This document shows positions 28,326-37,672 of a DNA stretch of 64,000 nucleotides, piece after piece. Positions within the stretch are counted from its first letter, which is position 1; every line of letters starts with the position of its first letter. The stretch comes from Streptomyces sp. NBC_01451 (GTDB taxonomy: Bacteria > Actinomycetota > Actinomycetes > Streptomycetales > Streptomycetaceae). The notes beneath the pieces were generated by a model, which saw only the letters and a program-made list of their open reading frames with translations, made no database searches and had not been told where the DNA came from. The translations under genes and the position numbers were made by a program. The DNA is taken from assembly GCF_036227485.1 (NCBI RefSeq), contig NZ_CP109479.1, positions 7,936,001 to 8,000,000 on the forward strand. Direction: 5' to 3'.

Positions 28326-29090
28326 TCAGAACCGTCCCGCGCCCAGGTCCCGTGACACCGCGCGGGCGCAGTCCCGCACCGCCGCGATCAGCTCCGGGCG
28401 CAGCTCGCCCTCCCGGCAGAGCCGTTCCACGGCACCGGTGACGCCCACCGCGCCGACCGGCATCCGCCGCCGGTCGTGGATGGGGGCGGCGATGGACGCG
28501 ACGCCCTCCCAGGTCTCCTCGACGTCGGCCGCGTACCCGCGCGCGCGGGTGAGGTCCAGGACGCCCTCGAAGCCTTCCAGGTCGCTGATCGTCCGGTCGG
28601 TGAACGACTTGCGCTCGGCCTCCAGGACCTCGCTGTGCGCGACCGGGTCGTAGGCCGACAGGACCTTGCCCAGGGCCGTGGAGTGCAGGGGCTGCATGGC
28701 TCCCACCTCCAGTACCTGCCGGCTGTCGTCGGGGCGGAAGACGTGGTGCACGATCAGCACGCCCCGCTGGTGCAGGACGCCCAGGTGGACGCTCTCGCCG
28801 CTGGAGCGGGCCAGGTCGTCGGTCCACACCAGGGCCCGCGCGCGCAGCTCGTGGACGTCCAGGTAGGTGGTGCCCAGGCGCAGCAGTTCGGCGCCCAGCT
28901 GATAGCGCCCGGACGCGGCCTCCTGCTCGACGAAGCCCTCGTGCTGGAGGGTGCGCAGGATGCCGTGGGCCGTGCCCTTGGCGAGGCCGAGGGACGAGGC
29001 GATGTCCGAGAGGCCGAGCCGACGCTCGCCGCCCGCGAGGAGCCGCAGCATCGCCGCCGCCCGTTCGAGCGACTGGATGTTCCGTGCCAT
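28326..29090 (-). CDS. gylR: Glycerol operon regulator, IclR family
   Basis: A 254-residue IclR-family protein. The winged helix-turn-helix is in LGLSDIASSLGLAKGTAHGILRTL (about residues 25-48). The effector-binding domain follows (about 75-250), with landmarks PLHSTALGKVLSAY and AAPIHDRRRMPVGAVGVTG. Position directly upstream of glpFKD matches S. coelicolor gylR, which represses the glycerol operon and itself. The ATG at 29090 is chosen over the longer frame opening at 29153 because GGAGG precedes it and homology starts at MARNIQSLERA. Confidence 0.93.
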   Translation of the reverse strand: MARNIQSLERAAAMLRLLAGGERRLGLSDIASSLGLAKGTAHGILRTLQHEGFVEQEAASGRYQLGAELLRLGTTYLDVHELRARALVWTDDLARSSGESVHLGVLHQRGVLIVHHVFRPDDSRQVLEVGAMQPLHSTALGKVLSAYDPVAHSEVLEAERKSFTDRTISDLEGFEGVLDLTRARGYAADVEETWEGVASIAAPIHDRRRMPVGAVGVTGAVERLCREGELRPELIAAVRDCARAVSRDLGAGRF

Positions 29091-29145
29091 CGCCGTTCTG
29101 CCTCCGTCCCCTTCGACCGCCAGCAACCGGCGTTCGCTGCCGCCG

Positions 29146-29160
29146 TTCGGCAATGTCGAA
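29146..29160. promoter_or_regulatory. Imperfect dyad TTCGGCA-A-TGTCGAA, candidate GylR operator at gylR
   Basis: A 15-bp dyad with one mismatch, 56 nt upstream of the gylR start. It matches the palindrome in front of glpF and suggests autoregulation. Confidence 0.55.
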
Positions 29161-29301
29161 CACTACCGGTCCATGTCGACCGCCCGCCAATGGCTCGTCG
29201 ACACCTGTTACATCTCGCGTACATCCGGGCGGAAGCCCTGCGTGCGCGCGATGACTTTCGGCCACGGCACGCACGCCACGCACGTCCGTCCCGTGGACGC
29301 C

Positions 29302-29332
29302 CTGACCATACGGCCCCGCACCGGGCTACCCT
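29302..29332 (+). promoter_or_regulatory. metH: Promoter of metH
   Basis: CTGACC (29302-29307), a 19-nt spacer and TACCCT (29327-29332). Exactly 6 nt later is an in-frame GTG at 29339, so transcription should start there. The annotated ATG lies 60 nt further on. Confidence 0.5.
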
Positions 29333-29398
29333 GGCCGCGTGCGTCTTCTCCGAAGAAGCCGCAAAGCCGACAGCCGTCGCATTTCAGGGAGCCCTTAC

Positions 29399-32300
29399 AT
29401 GGCCGCCTCGCCGTCCGCCCCTTCCACCGACAACAGGACCCGTGTGTCCGCCCTCCGGGACGCACTCGCCACCCGCGTGGTGGTTGCCGACGGTGCGATG
29501 GGCACCATGCTGCAGGCGCAGGACCCGACGCTGGAGGACTTCGAGAACCTCGAAGGCTGCAACGAGATCCTGAACATCACTCGCCCCGACATCGTCCGCT
29601 CCGTCCACGAGGCGTACTTCTCGGTGGGCGTTGACTGCGTCGAGACGAACACCTTCGGAGCCAACCACACCGCGGCGTCCGAATACGACATCGCCGATCG
29701 GGTGTACGAGCTGTCCGAGTCCGGTGCCCGCATCGCCCGCGAGACCGCCGACGCGTTCGGCGCCCGCGACGGCCGTCAGCGCTGGGTCCTCGGCTCGATC
29801 GGCCCCGGCACCAAGCTGCCGTCCCTCGGACACATCGACTACCTCACCCTCCGTGACGGCTTCCAGGCGAACGCCGAGGGACTCCTGGCCGGCGGCGCGG
29901 ACGCCCTGATCGTCGAGACCACCCAGGACCTCCTCCAGACGAAGTCGTCGATCGTGGGCGCCCGCCGCGCCATGGAGGCCACCGGCCTGGACGTACCCCT
30001 GCTGGTCTCGATGGCCTTCGAGACCACGGGCACCATGCTGCTCGGCTCGGAGATCGGTGCCGCGCTCACCGCGCTCGAACCGCTCGGCATCGACATGATC
30101 GGCCTGAACTGCTCGACCGGCCCCGCCGAGATGAGCGAGCACCTGCGCTATCTGTCCCGCCACTCGCGCACCCCGCTGCTCTGCATGCCCAACGCGGGTC
30201 TGCCCATCCTCACCAAGGACGGCGCGCACTTCCCGCTCGATCCCGAGGGCCTGGCCGACGCCCAGGACACCTTCGTGCACGACTACGGCCTGAACCTGGT
30301 CGGCGGCTGTTGCGGTACCACCCCGGAGCACCTGCGCAAGCTCGTGGAGCGACTGCGGGGTGCCACGCCCGTCGAACGCAGCCCGCAGCCCGAGCCCGGC
30401 GCCGCCTCGCTCTACCAGACGGTCCCGTTCCGCCAGGACACCGCCTACATGGCGATCGGCGAGCGCACCAACGCCAACGGTTCCAAGAAGTTCCGCGAGG
30501 CCCTGCTCGACGCCCGCTGGGACGACTGCGTCGAGATGGCCCGCGACCAGATCCGCGAGGGCGCGCACATGCTCGACCTCTGCGTCGACTATGTGGGCCG
30601 CGACGGCGTCGCCGACATGCAGGAGCTCGCGGGCCGCTTCGCCACCGCTTCCACGCTGCCGATCGTCCTGGACTCCACCGAGGTCCCCGTCCTGAGGGCG
30701 GGCCTGGAGAAGCTCGGCGGCCGGGCCGTCATCAACTCGGTGAACTACGAGGACGGCGACGGACCGGAGTCCCGCTTCGCCAAGGTCACCAAGCTGGCCC
30801 AGGAGCACGGCGCCGCCCTCATCGCGCTCACCATCGACGAGGAGGGCCAGGCCCGTACCGTCGAGCACAAGGTCGCCATCGCCGAGCGTCTGATCGAGGA
30901 CCTGACGACGAACTGGGGCATCCACGAGTCGGACATCCTCATCGACACCCTCACCTTCACGATCTGCACCGGCCAGGAGGAGTCCCGCAAGGACGGCATC
31001 GCCACGATCGAGTCGATCCGTGAGCTCAAGCGCCGCCACCCGGACGTCCAGACCACCCTCGGCCTGTCCAACATCTCCTTCGGCCTGAACCCGGCCGCCC
31101 GCGTGCTGCTGAACTCCGTCTTCCTCGACGAGTGCGTCAAGGCCGGTCTGGACTCGGCGATCGTCCACGCCTCGAAGATCCTGCCGATCGCCCGCTTCGA
31201 CGACGAGCAGGTGGGCACCGCCCTCGACCTGATCTACGACCGGCGGTCCGAGGGCTACGACCCGCTGCAGAAGCTGATGGCCCTCTTCGAGGGCGTCAAC
31301 ACCAAGTCGATGAAGGACGGCCGCGCCGAGGAACTCCTCGCCCTCCCCCTGGACGAGCGGCTCCAGCGCCGCATCATCGACGGCGAGAAGAACGGCCTGG
31401 AGGCCGACCTCGACGAGGCACTGACGACCCGCCCGGCCCTCGACATCGTCAACGACACCCTCCTGGAGGGCATGAAGGTCGTCGGTGAGCTCTTCGGCTC
31501 CGGCCAGATGCAGCTCCCGTTCGTCCTTCAGTCCGCCGAGGTCATGAAGACGGCCGTCGCCTACCTCGAACCGCACATGGAGAAGTCGGACGACGAGGGC
31601 AAGGGCACCATCGTGCTCGCCACCGTCCGCGGCGACGTCCACGACATCGGCAAGAACCTCGTCGACATCATCCTCACCAACAACGGCTACAACGTCGTCA
31701 ACATCGGCATCAAGCAGCCGGTCTCCGCGATCCTCGAAGCCGCGCAGGAGCACAGGGCCGACGTCATCGGCATGTCCGGCCTCCTCGTGAAGTCGACCGT
31801 GATCATGAAGGAGAACCTCCAGGAGCTCAACCAGCGCAAGCTGGCCGCCGACTACCCGGTGATCCTCGGCGGCGCGGCCCTCACCCGCGCCTACGTCGAG
31901 CAGGACCTCCACGAGATCTACGAGGGCGAGGTCCGCTACGCCCGCGACGCCTTCGAGGGCCTGCGCCTGATGGACGCCCTGATCGGCGTCAAGCGCGGCG
32001 TCCCCGGCGCCAAGCTGCCCGAGCTCAAGCAGCGCCGCGTCCGCGCGAGCGCCGCCGTACAGGTCGAGGAGCGCCCCGAAGAGGGCCACGTCCGCTCCGA
32101 CGTCGCCATCGACAACCCCGTCCCCACCCCGCCCTTCCAGGGCACCCGCGTCATCAAGGGCATCCAGCTCAAGGAGTACGCGAGCTGGCTCGACGAGGGC
32201 GCCCTCTTCAAGGGCCAGTGGGGCCTCAAGCAGGCCCGCACCGGCGACGGCCCCACCTACGAGGAACTGGCCGAGACCGAGGGCCGCCCCAGGCTGCGCG

Positions 32301-32914
32301 GCCTCCTGGACAAGCTCCAGACGGAGAGCCTGCTGGAGGCGGCCGTCGTCTACGGCTACTTCCCGTGCGTCTCCAAGGACGACGACCTGATCATCCTCGA
32401 CGACCAGGGCAACGAACGCACGCGCTTCACGTTCCCGCGCCAGCGCCGTGGCCGCCGCCTGTGCCTGGCCGACTTCTTCCGGCCCGAGGAGTCCGGCGAG
32501 ACGGACGTCGTCGGGCTCCAGATCGTCACCGTCGGCAACCGGATCGGCGAGGAGACCGCCAAGCTCTTCGAGTCGAACTCCTACCGCGACTACCTCGAAC
32601 TGCACGGCCTGTCCGTCCAGTTGGCGGAGGCCCTCGCCGAGTACTGGCACGCACGCGTCCGCTCCGAACTGGGCTTCGCCGGCGAGGACCCCACCGACGT
32701 CGAGGACATGTTCGCCCTCAAGTACCGGGGCGCCCGCTTCTCCCTCGGCTACGGCGCCTGCCCCGACCTGGAGGACCGCGCCAAGATCGCCGACCTCCTG
32801 GAGCCCGAACGCATCGGCGTCCACCTCTCCGAGGAGTTCCAGCTCCACCCCGAACAGTCCACCGACGCCATCGTCATCCACCACCCCGAGGCGAAGTACT
32901 TCAACGCCCGCTGA
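29399..32914 (+). CDS. metH: Cobalamin-dependent methionine synthase
   Basis: MetH methylates homocysteine from methyltetrahydrofolate through cobalamin. It is 1171 residues with all four modules: homocysteine domain (about 20-330, zinc cysteines in VGGCCGTTPEHL near 302), folate domain (about 345-630), cobalamin domain with the lower-ligand motif DVHDIGKN near 746, and reactivation domain (about 850-1171) with AdoMet-binding landmarks. The ATG at 29399 has AGGGAG upstream. An in-frame GTG at 29339, placed like a leaderless start, could add 20 residues. It regenerates the methionine that the salvage genes recycle. Confidence 0.96.
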   Translation: MAASPSAPSTDNRTRVSALRDALATRVVVADGAMGTMLQAQDPTLEDFENLEGCNEILNITRPDIVRSVHEAYFSVGVDCVETNTFGANHTAASEYDIADRVYELSESGARIARETADAFGARDGRQRWVLGSIGPGTKLPSLGHIDYLTLRDGFQANAEGLLAGGADALIVETTQDLLQTKSSIVGARRAMEATGLDVPLLVSMAFETTGTMLLGSEIGAALTALEPLGIDMIGLNCSTGPAEMSEHLRYLSRHSRTPLLCMPNAGLPILTKDGAHFPLDPEGLADAQDTFVHDYGLNLVGGCCGTTPEHLRKLVERLRGATPVERSPQPEPGAASLYQTVPFRQDTAYMAIGERTNANGSKKFREALLDARWDDCVEMARDQIREGAHMLDLCVDYVGRDGVADMQELAGRFATASTLPIVLDSTEVPVLRAGLEKLGGRAVINSVNYEDGDGPESRFAKVTKLAQEHGAALIALTIDEEGQARTVEHKVAIAERLIEDLTTNWGIHESDILIDTLTFTICTGQEESRKDGIATIESIRELKRRHPDVQTTLGLSNISFGLNPAARVLLNSVFLDECVKAGLDSAIVHASKILPIARFDDEQVGTALDLIYDRRSEGYDPLQKLMALFEGVNTKSMKDGRAEELLALPLDERLQRRIIDGEKNGLEADLDEALTTRPALDIVNDTLLEGMKVVGELFGSGQMQLPFVLQSAEVMKTAVAYLEPHMEKSDDEGKGTIVLATVRGDVHDIGKNLVDIILTNNGYNVVNIGIKQPVSAILEAAQEHRADVIGMSGLLVKSTVIMKENLQELNQRKLAADYPVILGGAALTRAYVEQDLHEIYEGEVRYARDAFEGLRLMDALIGVKRGVPGAKLPELKQRRVRASAAVQVEERPEEGHVRSDVAIDNPVPTPPFQGTRVIKGIQLKEYASWLDEGALFKGQWGLKQARTGDGPTYEELAETEGRPRLRGLLDKLQTESLLEAAVVYGYFPCVSKDDDLIILDDQGNERTRFTFPRQRRGRRLCLADFFRPEESGETDVVGLQIVTVGNRIGEETAKLFESNSYRDYLELHGLSVQLAEALAEYWHARVRSELGFAGEDPTDVEDMFALKYRGARFSLGYGACPDLEDRAKIADLLEPERIGVHLSEEFQLHPEQSTDAIVIHHPEAKYFNAR

Positions 32915-33054
32915 GTCCTGGGCCTGCCCGGCGGATCAGATCGCGGACGCGGGGTCCGGCACGCCGATCTGCGCCGTCGATCCTCTGCGAACTGGTCCGC
33001 CGGACAGCCCCGGCGCGCGCTGATCGGACAAGACGTACACTTGACGGTCCACCG

Positions 33055-33095
33055 CAGGCCGGTTGCCCTCTGTGCACTCAGGGGCAACCGGCCTG
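33055..33095 (+). terminator. 14-bp perfect hairpin between metH and the HAD gene
   Basis: CAGGCCGGTTGCCC (33055-33068) pairs with GGGCAACCGGCCTG (33082-33095) around a 13-nt loop. No U-tract follows, and the HAD gene starts only 26 nt later. It may end metH transcripts or act as a leader structure for the HAD gene; TTGACG at 33041-33046 lies just before it. Confidence 0.6.
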
Positions 33096-33121
33096 ATCGT
33101 CCCTCAAGGAGGTGCGCCAGG

Positions 33122-33823
33122 ATGACCAGCACGGTCCCCGCGCTCGGAACCCGTACGGCCGAAGGCTCAGCACTGCAGGCCGTACTCCTCGACATGGACG
33201 GCACCCTGGTGGACACCGAGGGCTTCTGGTGGGACGTCGAGGTCGAGATCTTCGCCGGTCTCGGGCACACCCTCGACGACTCCTGGCGGCACGTCGTGGT
33301 CGGCGGCCCCATGACCCGCAGCGCCGGTTTCCTCATCGAGGCCACCGGAGCCGACATCACCTTCGCCGAGCTCTCGGAACTGCTCAACGACGGGTTCGAG
33401 GACCGTATCGGCCGCGCCCTGCCCCTCATGCCGGGCGCCGCCCGCCTCCTCGCCGAACTCTCCGCGCACGAGGTCCCGACGGCCCTTGTCTCCGCCTCGC
33501 ACCGCCGGATCATCGACCGGGTCCTGGACTCGCTGGGCCCGCAGCACTTCGCCCTGAGCATCGCCGGCGACGAGGTGGAGCGTACGAAGCCCTACCCCGA
33601 CCCCTATCTGATCGCCGCCGCCGGACTCGGCGCCGACCCGGCCCGATGCGCCGTCGTCGAGGACACGGCGACCGGGGTGGCAGCCGCCGAGGCCGCGGGC
33701 TGCCACGTCGTGGCCGTGCCGTCGCTCGCGCCCATCGCCCCCGGCGCCCGCCGCACGATCGTGACCTCACTGGAAGAAGTCGACCTGCGCTTTCTGCACG
33801 GGCTGATGACGAACGACCGATGA
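33122..33823 (+). CDS. HAD-family hydrolase (beta-phosphoglucomutase-like)
   Basis: A 233-residue HAD phosphatase. The nucleophile motif LLDMDGTLVDTEGFW lies near residue 22, motif II is ALVSASHRR near 123, motif III lysine is in ERTKPYPDPYLIAA near 157, and motif IV is VVEDTATGVAAAEAAG near 178. The helical cap between motifs I and II places it in subfamily I with phosphoglycolate/beta-phosphoglucomutase-like enzymes. The substrate cannot be read from sequence. The ATG at 33122 has AAGGAGG upstream. Confidence 0.9.
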   Translation: MTSTVPALGTRTAEGSALQAVLLDMDGTLVDTEGFWWDVEVEIFAGLGHTLDDSWRHVVVGGPMTRSAGFLIEATGADITFAELSELLNDGFEDRIGRALPLMPGAARLLAELSAHEVPTALVSASHRRIIDRVLDSLGPQHFALSIAGDEVERTKPYPDPYLIAAAGLGADPARCAVVEDTATGVAAAEAAGCHVVAVPSLAPIAPGARRTIVTSLEEVDLRFLHGLMTNDR

Positions 33824-34281
33824 CGGAAATACGCCGACGCGTTTACCGAGTGTGTCCGGCCGAATGCGGGATAGCGCGCGGATGAACGGGCGGGCCGTCA
33901 AATGAGAATTACGGCCCTTCGCCGGCCTCTCCCGGCGGCGAATTCACGTAAGCGCCAACCGGCTCCGGACATGTGAGTTTCGCCACGCGCCAGAGGCTCG
34001 ACAAGGGACAAGTGTCGTGTACACGCACCGCGTTCGCGGGCTCTTGACATGCCCTTGTGTCCCGATTGGGGAGAGCCTGCGCGGAATCCTTCCACTGTCG
34101 GATTTTTCGGTGCGTCCGCACCCGGTTCCGCAGCGTGATGAGCCCTCAACTCCGGCCGCATGCGGGCCCCTGCGCGGTCCGGACTAATCTCGTTGGGAGA
34201 ACATCGCCACAATCCCTCGCCCGCGCGCACCACCCCACGCCCGCCGGGTCCCTGGGATCGACAGCCTGGAGAAACCCGAGC
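33824..34281 (+). other. Intergenic region before the tandem binding-protein genes
   Basis: No gene was found in these 458 bp. A GGGCCGT/ACGGCCC stem (33892-33917) probably ends the HAD transcript. TTGACA at 34044-34049 is a good -35 match but has no clear -10 at the right distance. TAATCT at 34185-34190 is a candidate -10 about 90 nt before the first binding-protein gene. Long minus-strand frames here look like noise. Confidence 0.5.
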
Positions 34282-35886
34282 ATGAACCGCAAGACTTTGG
34301 TGCTGCCGACAGTGGTCGGTCTGCTCGCTCCGGTGCTGGCCGCCTGCGGCGGAGTCGACGGCGGGGGCAGCAGCGGCGACGCGATCGTCGTCGGCACCAC
34401 GGACACGTTCACCGCCTCGAAGGAGGCCCCGGCGCCGATCGACCCGGCCTACGCCTACGACGTCGGCACCTGGAACATCCTGCGCCAGACCGTGCAGACC
34501 CTCATGGTCCAGCCGCGCGGCGACGGTGAACCGGTTCCCGAGGCCGCCGAGAAGTGCGGGTTCACGGACAGCGGCAACGAGCGCTACGCCTGCACCCTGC
34601 GCAAGGGCCTCAAGTTCTCCAACGGCGAGGCCGTCACGGCGTCCGACGTGAAGTTCTCCATCGACCGGGCCCTGCGCATCCAGGCCGACAGCGGTGTGTT
34701 CGCCCTGCTGTCCACGATCGACACCGTCGAGACCCAGGGCGACCGCGAGGTCATCTTCCACCTCAAGACCGCCGACGCCACCTTCCCGTTCAAGCTGTCC
34801 ACCCCGGTCGCGGGCATCGTCAACCCGGACGACTACGCCAAGGACAAGCTGCGGGACGGCTTCGACGTCGACGGCTCCGGCCCGTACACGCTGCACGCCG
34901 AGGTCAAGAACGACGAACTCGTCAAGGCGGTCTTCACCAAGAACTCTTATTACAAGGGTCAGTTGACGCCGAAGAACGACAAGGTCGAAATGCGTTCCTT
35001 CCCGGACGCCACCGCCATGGGCGCCGCTCTCTCCAAGGGCGACATCGACCTGATGACCCGCACGATGTCTCCCGAACAGATCAAGAAGCTCGACGACGAC
35101 TCGACCGGCGACATCGACCTCGTCGAGATGCCCGGCCTCGAAATCCGTTACCTCGGATTCAACACCGACGCGCCCACGGTGAAGACGAAAGCCGTCCGCC
35201 AGGCGATGGCCCAGATCATCGACCGCGCCGAACTCGTCTCCAAGGTGTACGGCGACGAGGCCCAGCCGCTCTACTCGCTGGTCCCGGCCACCATCACCGG
35301 ACACTCGAACTCCTTCTTCAACAAGTACGGCGAGCCGAACGACATCAAGGCCAAAACCCTGATGGAGAACGCCGGTATCACCACCCCGGTGAAACTGACC
35401 CTGCACTACACGACCGACCACTACGGTTCGGCCACCAAGCAGGAGTTCGAGAACCTGCGGCAGCAGCTCGACGCCAGCGGACTCTTCAAGGTCACCATCA
35501 AGGGTGCCCCCTGGACGACCTTCCGCCCGGCAGAGAAGGAAGGCGACTACGACGTCTACGGAATGGGCTGGTTCCCGGACTTCCCCGACGCCGACAACTA
35601 CCTCGCCCCGTTCCTCGACAAGGACAACTTCCTCAACCTGCCGTACGCGAACGCCAAGATCCGCGACACCCTGATCCCCGAGTCCCGCCGCGAGGCCGAC
35701 CGCCTCACCGCCTCCACGAGCCTCACGGACATCCAGGACATCGTGGCCGACGACGTACCCGTACTGCCGCTGTGGCAGGGCAACCAGTACATCGCCGCAC
35801 GCGACGGCATCACCGGCGCCGAGTGGGCCCTCAACTCCTCCTCTACCCTGCAGCTTTGGGAGCTCGGCCGCGGTGTGAGCAACTGA
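34282..35886 (+). CDS. Family 5 extracellular solute-binding lipoprotein (peptide type), copy A
   Basis: A 534-residue DppA/OppA-type binding protein. The signal ends in LAAC (lipobox near residue 22). Family landmarks are LRKGLKFSNGEAVTASDVKFSIDRAL near residue 110 and GMGWFPDFPDADNYLAPFL near residue 425. It should bind peptides or another oligomeric solute at the cell surface and hand it to an ABC importer. No permease or ATPase gene is adjacent. Its nearest relative in view is the next gene, with the same landmarks in the same order, so the pair looks like a tandem duplication. Confidence 0.9.
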   Translation: MNRKTLVLPTVVGLLAPVLAACGGVDGGGSSGDAIVVGTTDTFTASKEAPAPIDPAYAYDVGTWNILRQTVQTLMVQPRGDGEPVPEAAEKCGFTDSGNERYACTLRKGLKFSNGEAVTASDVKFSIDRALRIQADSGVFALLSTIDTVETQGDREVIFHLKTADATFPFKLSTPVAGIVNPDDYAKDKLRDGFDVDGSGPYTLHAEVKNDELVKAVFTKNSYYKGQLTPKNDKVEMRSFPDATAMGAALSKGDIDLMTRTMSPEQIKKLDDDSTGDIDLVEMPGLEIRYLGFNTDAPTVKTKAVRQAMAQIIDRAELVSKVYGDEAQPLYSLVPATITGHSNSFFNKYGEPNDIKAKTLMENAGITTPVKLTLHYTTDHYGSATKQEFENLRQQLDASGLFKVTIKGAPWTTFRPAEKEGDYDVYGMGWFPDFPDADNYLAPFLDKDNFLNLPYANAKIRDTLIPESRREADRLTASTSLTDIQDIVADDVPVLPLWQGNQYIAARDGITGAEWALNSSSTLQLWELGRGVSN

Positions 35887-35971
35887 CCCGCACACCCGTC
35901 CGACGCGCACATCCCGACCCGGGGCTGGGACGGCCCCGGGTATCCAAGACCCGACGACAAGGCACTTCCAC

Positions 35972-37552
35972 GTGAACCTGCGCAACCAGTGGCCAGTCCT
36001 GCCCATCGTGGCGGGGCTGGCCTCCGGCCTGCTGACCGGATGCGGCTCGGAGAACGGCGATTCGGGGGCCGGCGGCTCCACCGTGGTCATGGGGATGTCC
36101 GACGACGTCCTGGCGACCGACCCCGCCTCCGGCTACGACCCCGGTTCGTGGCTGTTGTTCAACAACGTCTTCCAGTCGTTGCTGAGCTTCCCCAAGGGGG
36201 GCACCGAACCGCAGCCCGAGGCGGCCAAGGCGTGCGCCTTCAGCGACGCGCAGACCAAGGTGTACAAGTGCACCCTGCGCGACGGCCTGAAGTTCAGCAA
36301 CGGCGACGAACTCACGTCGGAGGACGTGAAGTTCTCCTTCGACCGCATGCTGAAGATCAACGACGACGCGGGTCCCGCGATCATGTTCCCGATGCTCGGC
36401 TCGGTGGACACCCCGGACGAGAAGACCGTCGTCTTCAACCTCAAGGTGCCCGACGCCACCTTCCCCAGCAAGATCGCCTCCGGCGCCGGCTCGATCGTCG
36501 ACCACCGGCAGTACGACGAGGACGGCCTGCGCGAGGACGGTGAGGCCGTCGGCTCCGGCCCCTACAAGCTCGACTCGTTCGGCGAGGACAGCGCGGTCTT
36601 CTCCGTCAACCCGAACTACGAGGGCACCGCCGAGGTCCAGAACTCCGGCGTCACCCTCAAGTTCTTCCACGGCGACCAGGACAAGCTGAAGGAGGCGATC
36701 GTCGACAAGGACATCGACATCGCCTACCGAGGCCTTCAGGCCGGTGACATAGCCGACATCGAGAACGACAGCGGCAACGAGGGCATCGACGTCGTCGAAG
36801 GCACCAGCGCCGAGGTCCAGCACCTCGTCTTCAACATGGACGACCCGGTCGCCGGAAAGATCGGCGTCCGCAAGGCCATCGCGTACCTCCTCGACCGCGA
36901 GGCCCTCGTCGACCAGGTCTACGAGGACACGGCGACCCCCCTCTACTCGATCATCCCGGCCGGTATAGCCGGTCACAACACCGCCTTCTTCGACACCTAC
37001 GGCGCCCGCCCGTCCAAGGCCAAGGCCAAGGCGGCCCTGGAGGCCGACGGCATCACCGACAGGGTCAAGCTGACCCTCTGGTCGACCCCGTCCCGCTACG
37101 GCCCCGCCACGGACGACGAGTTCAAGGCCATCGCCAAGCAGCTCAACGCCAGCGGCCTGTTCGAGGCGACCGTCCAGTCCGTGCCCTTCGCGCAGTATGA
37201 GAAGGACATCGAGGCCGGCAAGTACGGCGTGTACGTGAAGGGCTGGGTGCCGGACTACCCCGACGCCGACAACTTCACCGCCCCCTTCTTCGGCGAGGGC
37301 AACGTACTCGGCAACAACTTCACCAACAGCACCATCACCGACACCCTGATCCCCGGCACGGCCGCCCAGAGCGACCGCGGCGCGACCGACACGGACTTCG
37401 GCGAACTCCAGGACATCGTCGCCAAGGAGGTACCCGTCCTCCCCATCTGGCAGGCCAAGCAGTACGCCGTCGTCCGCGACAACGTGTACGGCCTGGAGTA
37501 CTGCCTCGACGCCTCGACCGTCTTCCGCTTCTGGGAGATCAACAAGGGCTGA
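35972..37552 (+). CDS. Family 5 extracellular solute-binding lipoprotein (peptide type), copy B
   Basis: A 526-residue paralogue of the preceding protein. The lipobox is LLTGC near residue 23. LRDGLKFSNGDELTSEDVKFSFDRML near residue 108 and KGWVPDYPDADNFTAPFF near residue 418 match copy A. The start is GTG at 35972; the ribosome site is weak. A strong terminator follows, so the two genes form a transcription unit without transport partners. They may serve a transporter encoded elsewhere. Confidence 0.9.
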   Translation: MNLRNQWPVLPIVAGLASGLLTGCGSENGDSGAGGSTVVMGMSDDVLATDPASGYDPGSWLLFNNVFQSLLSFPKGGTEPQPEAAKACAFSDAQTKVYKCTLRDGLKFSNGDELTSEDVKFSFDRMLKINDDAGPAIMFPMLGSVDTPDEKTVVFNLKVPDATFPSKIASGAGSIVDHRQYDEDGLREDGEAVGSGPYKLDSFGEDSAVFSVNPNYEGTAEVQNSGVTLKFFHGDQDKLKEAIVDKDIDIAYRGLQAGDIADIENDSGNEGIDVVEGTSAEVQHLVFNMDDPVAGKIGVRKAIAYLLDREALVDQVYEDTATPLYSIIPAGIAGHNTAFFDTYGARPSKAKAKAALEADGITDRVKLTLWSTPSRYGPATDDEFKAIAKQLNASGLFEATVQSVPFAQYEKDIEAGKYGVYVKGWVPDYPDADNFTAPFFGEGNVLGNNFTNSTITDTLIPGTAAQSDRGATDTDFGELQDIVAKEVPVLPIWQAKQYAVVRDNVYGLEYCLDASTVFRFWEINKG

Positions 37553-37583
37553 CGCCGACCGCACGCGGCCGACCACACGCGAA

Positions 37584-37621
37584 AGAGGGCGCCCCTTCCG
37601 TTCCCGGAAGGGGCGCCCTCT
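37584..37621. terminator. Bidirectional terminator, perfect 17-bp stem
   Basis: 37584-37600 pairs with 37605-37621 around loop TTCC. It separates the binding-protein unit from the convergent response-regulator gene. Confidence 0.88.
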
Positions 37622-37672
37622 CGTCGTGCACACGCACACATACGAGCGCACACGCGGACGCGACTGTCCCGG

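Noticed and set aside
29153..29398. A cysteine leader peptide or cobalamin riboswitch before metH
   Set aside because: The ATG frame here is long and unlike the leaders, and no B12-box-like sequence was seen.
29384..32884. A 1166-codon open frame on the minus strand opposite metH
   Set aside because: It mirrors metH codon by codon, as happens in high-GC genes with G/C at third positions. It has no ribosome site and no recognisable domain, while metH on the plus strand is unmistakable.
33898..36090. A 730-codon minus-strand frame over the first binding-protein gene and the gap before it
   Set aside because: Antisense shadow; the plus strand holds a lipobox and family 5 signatures.
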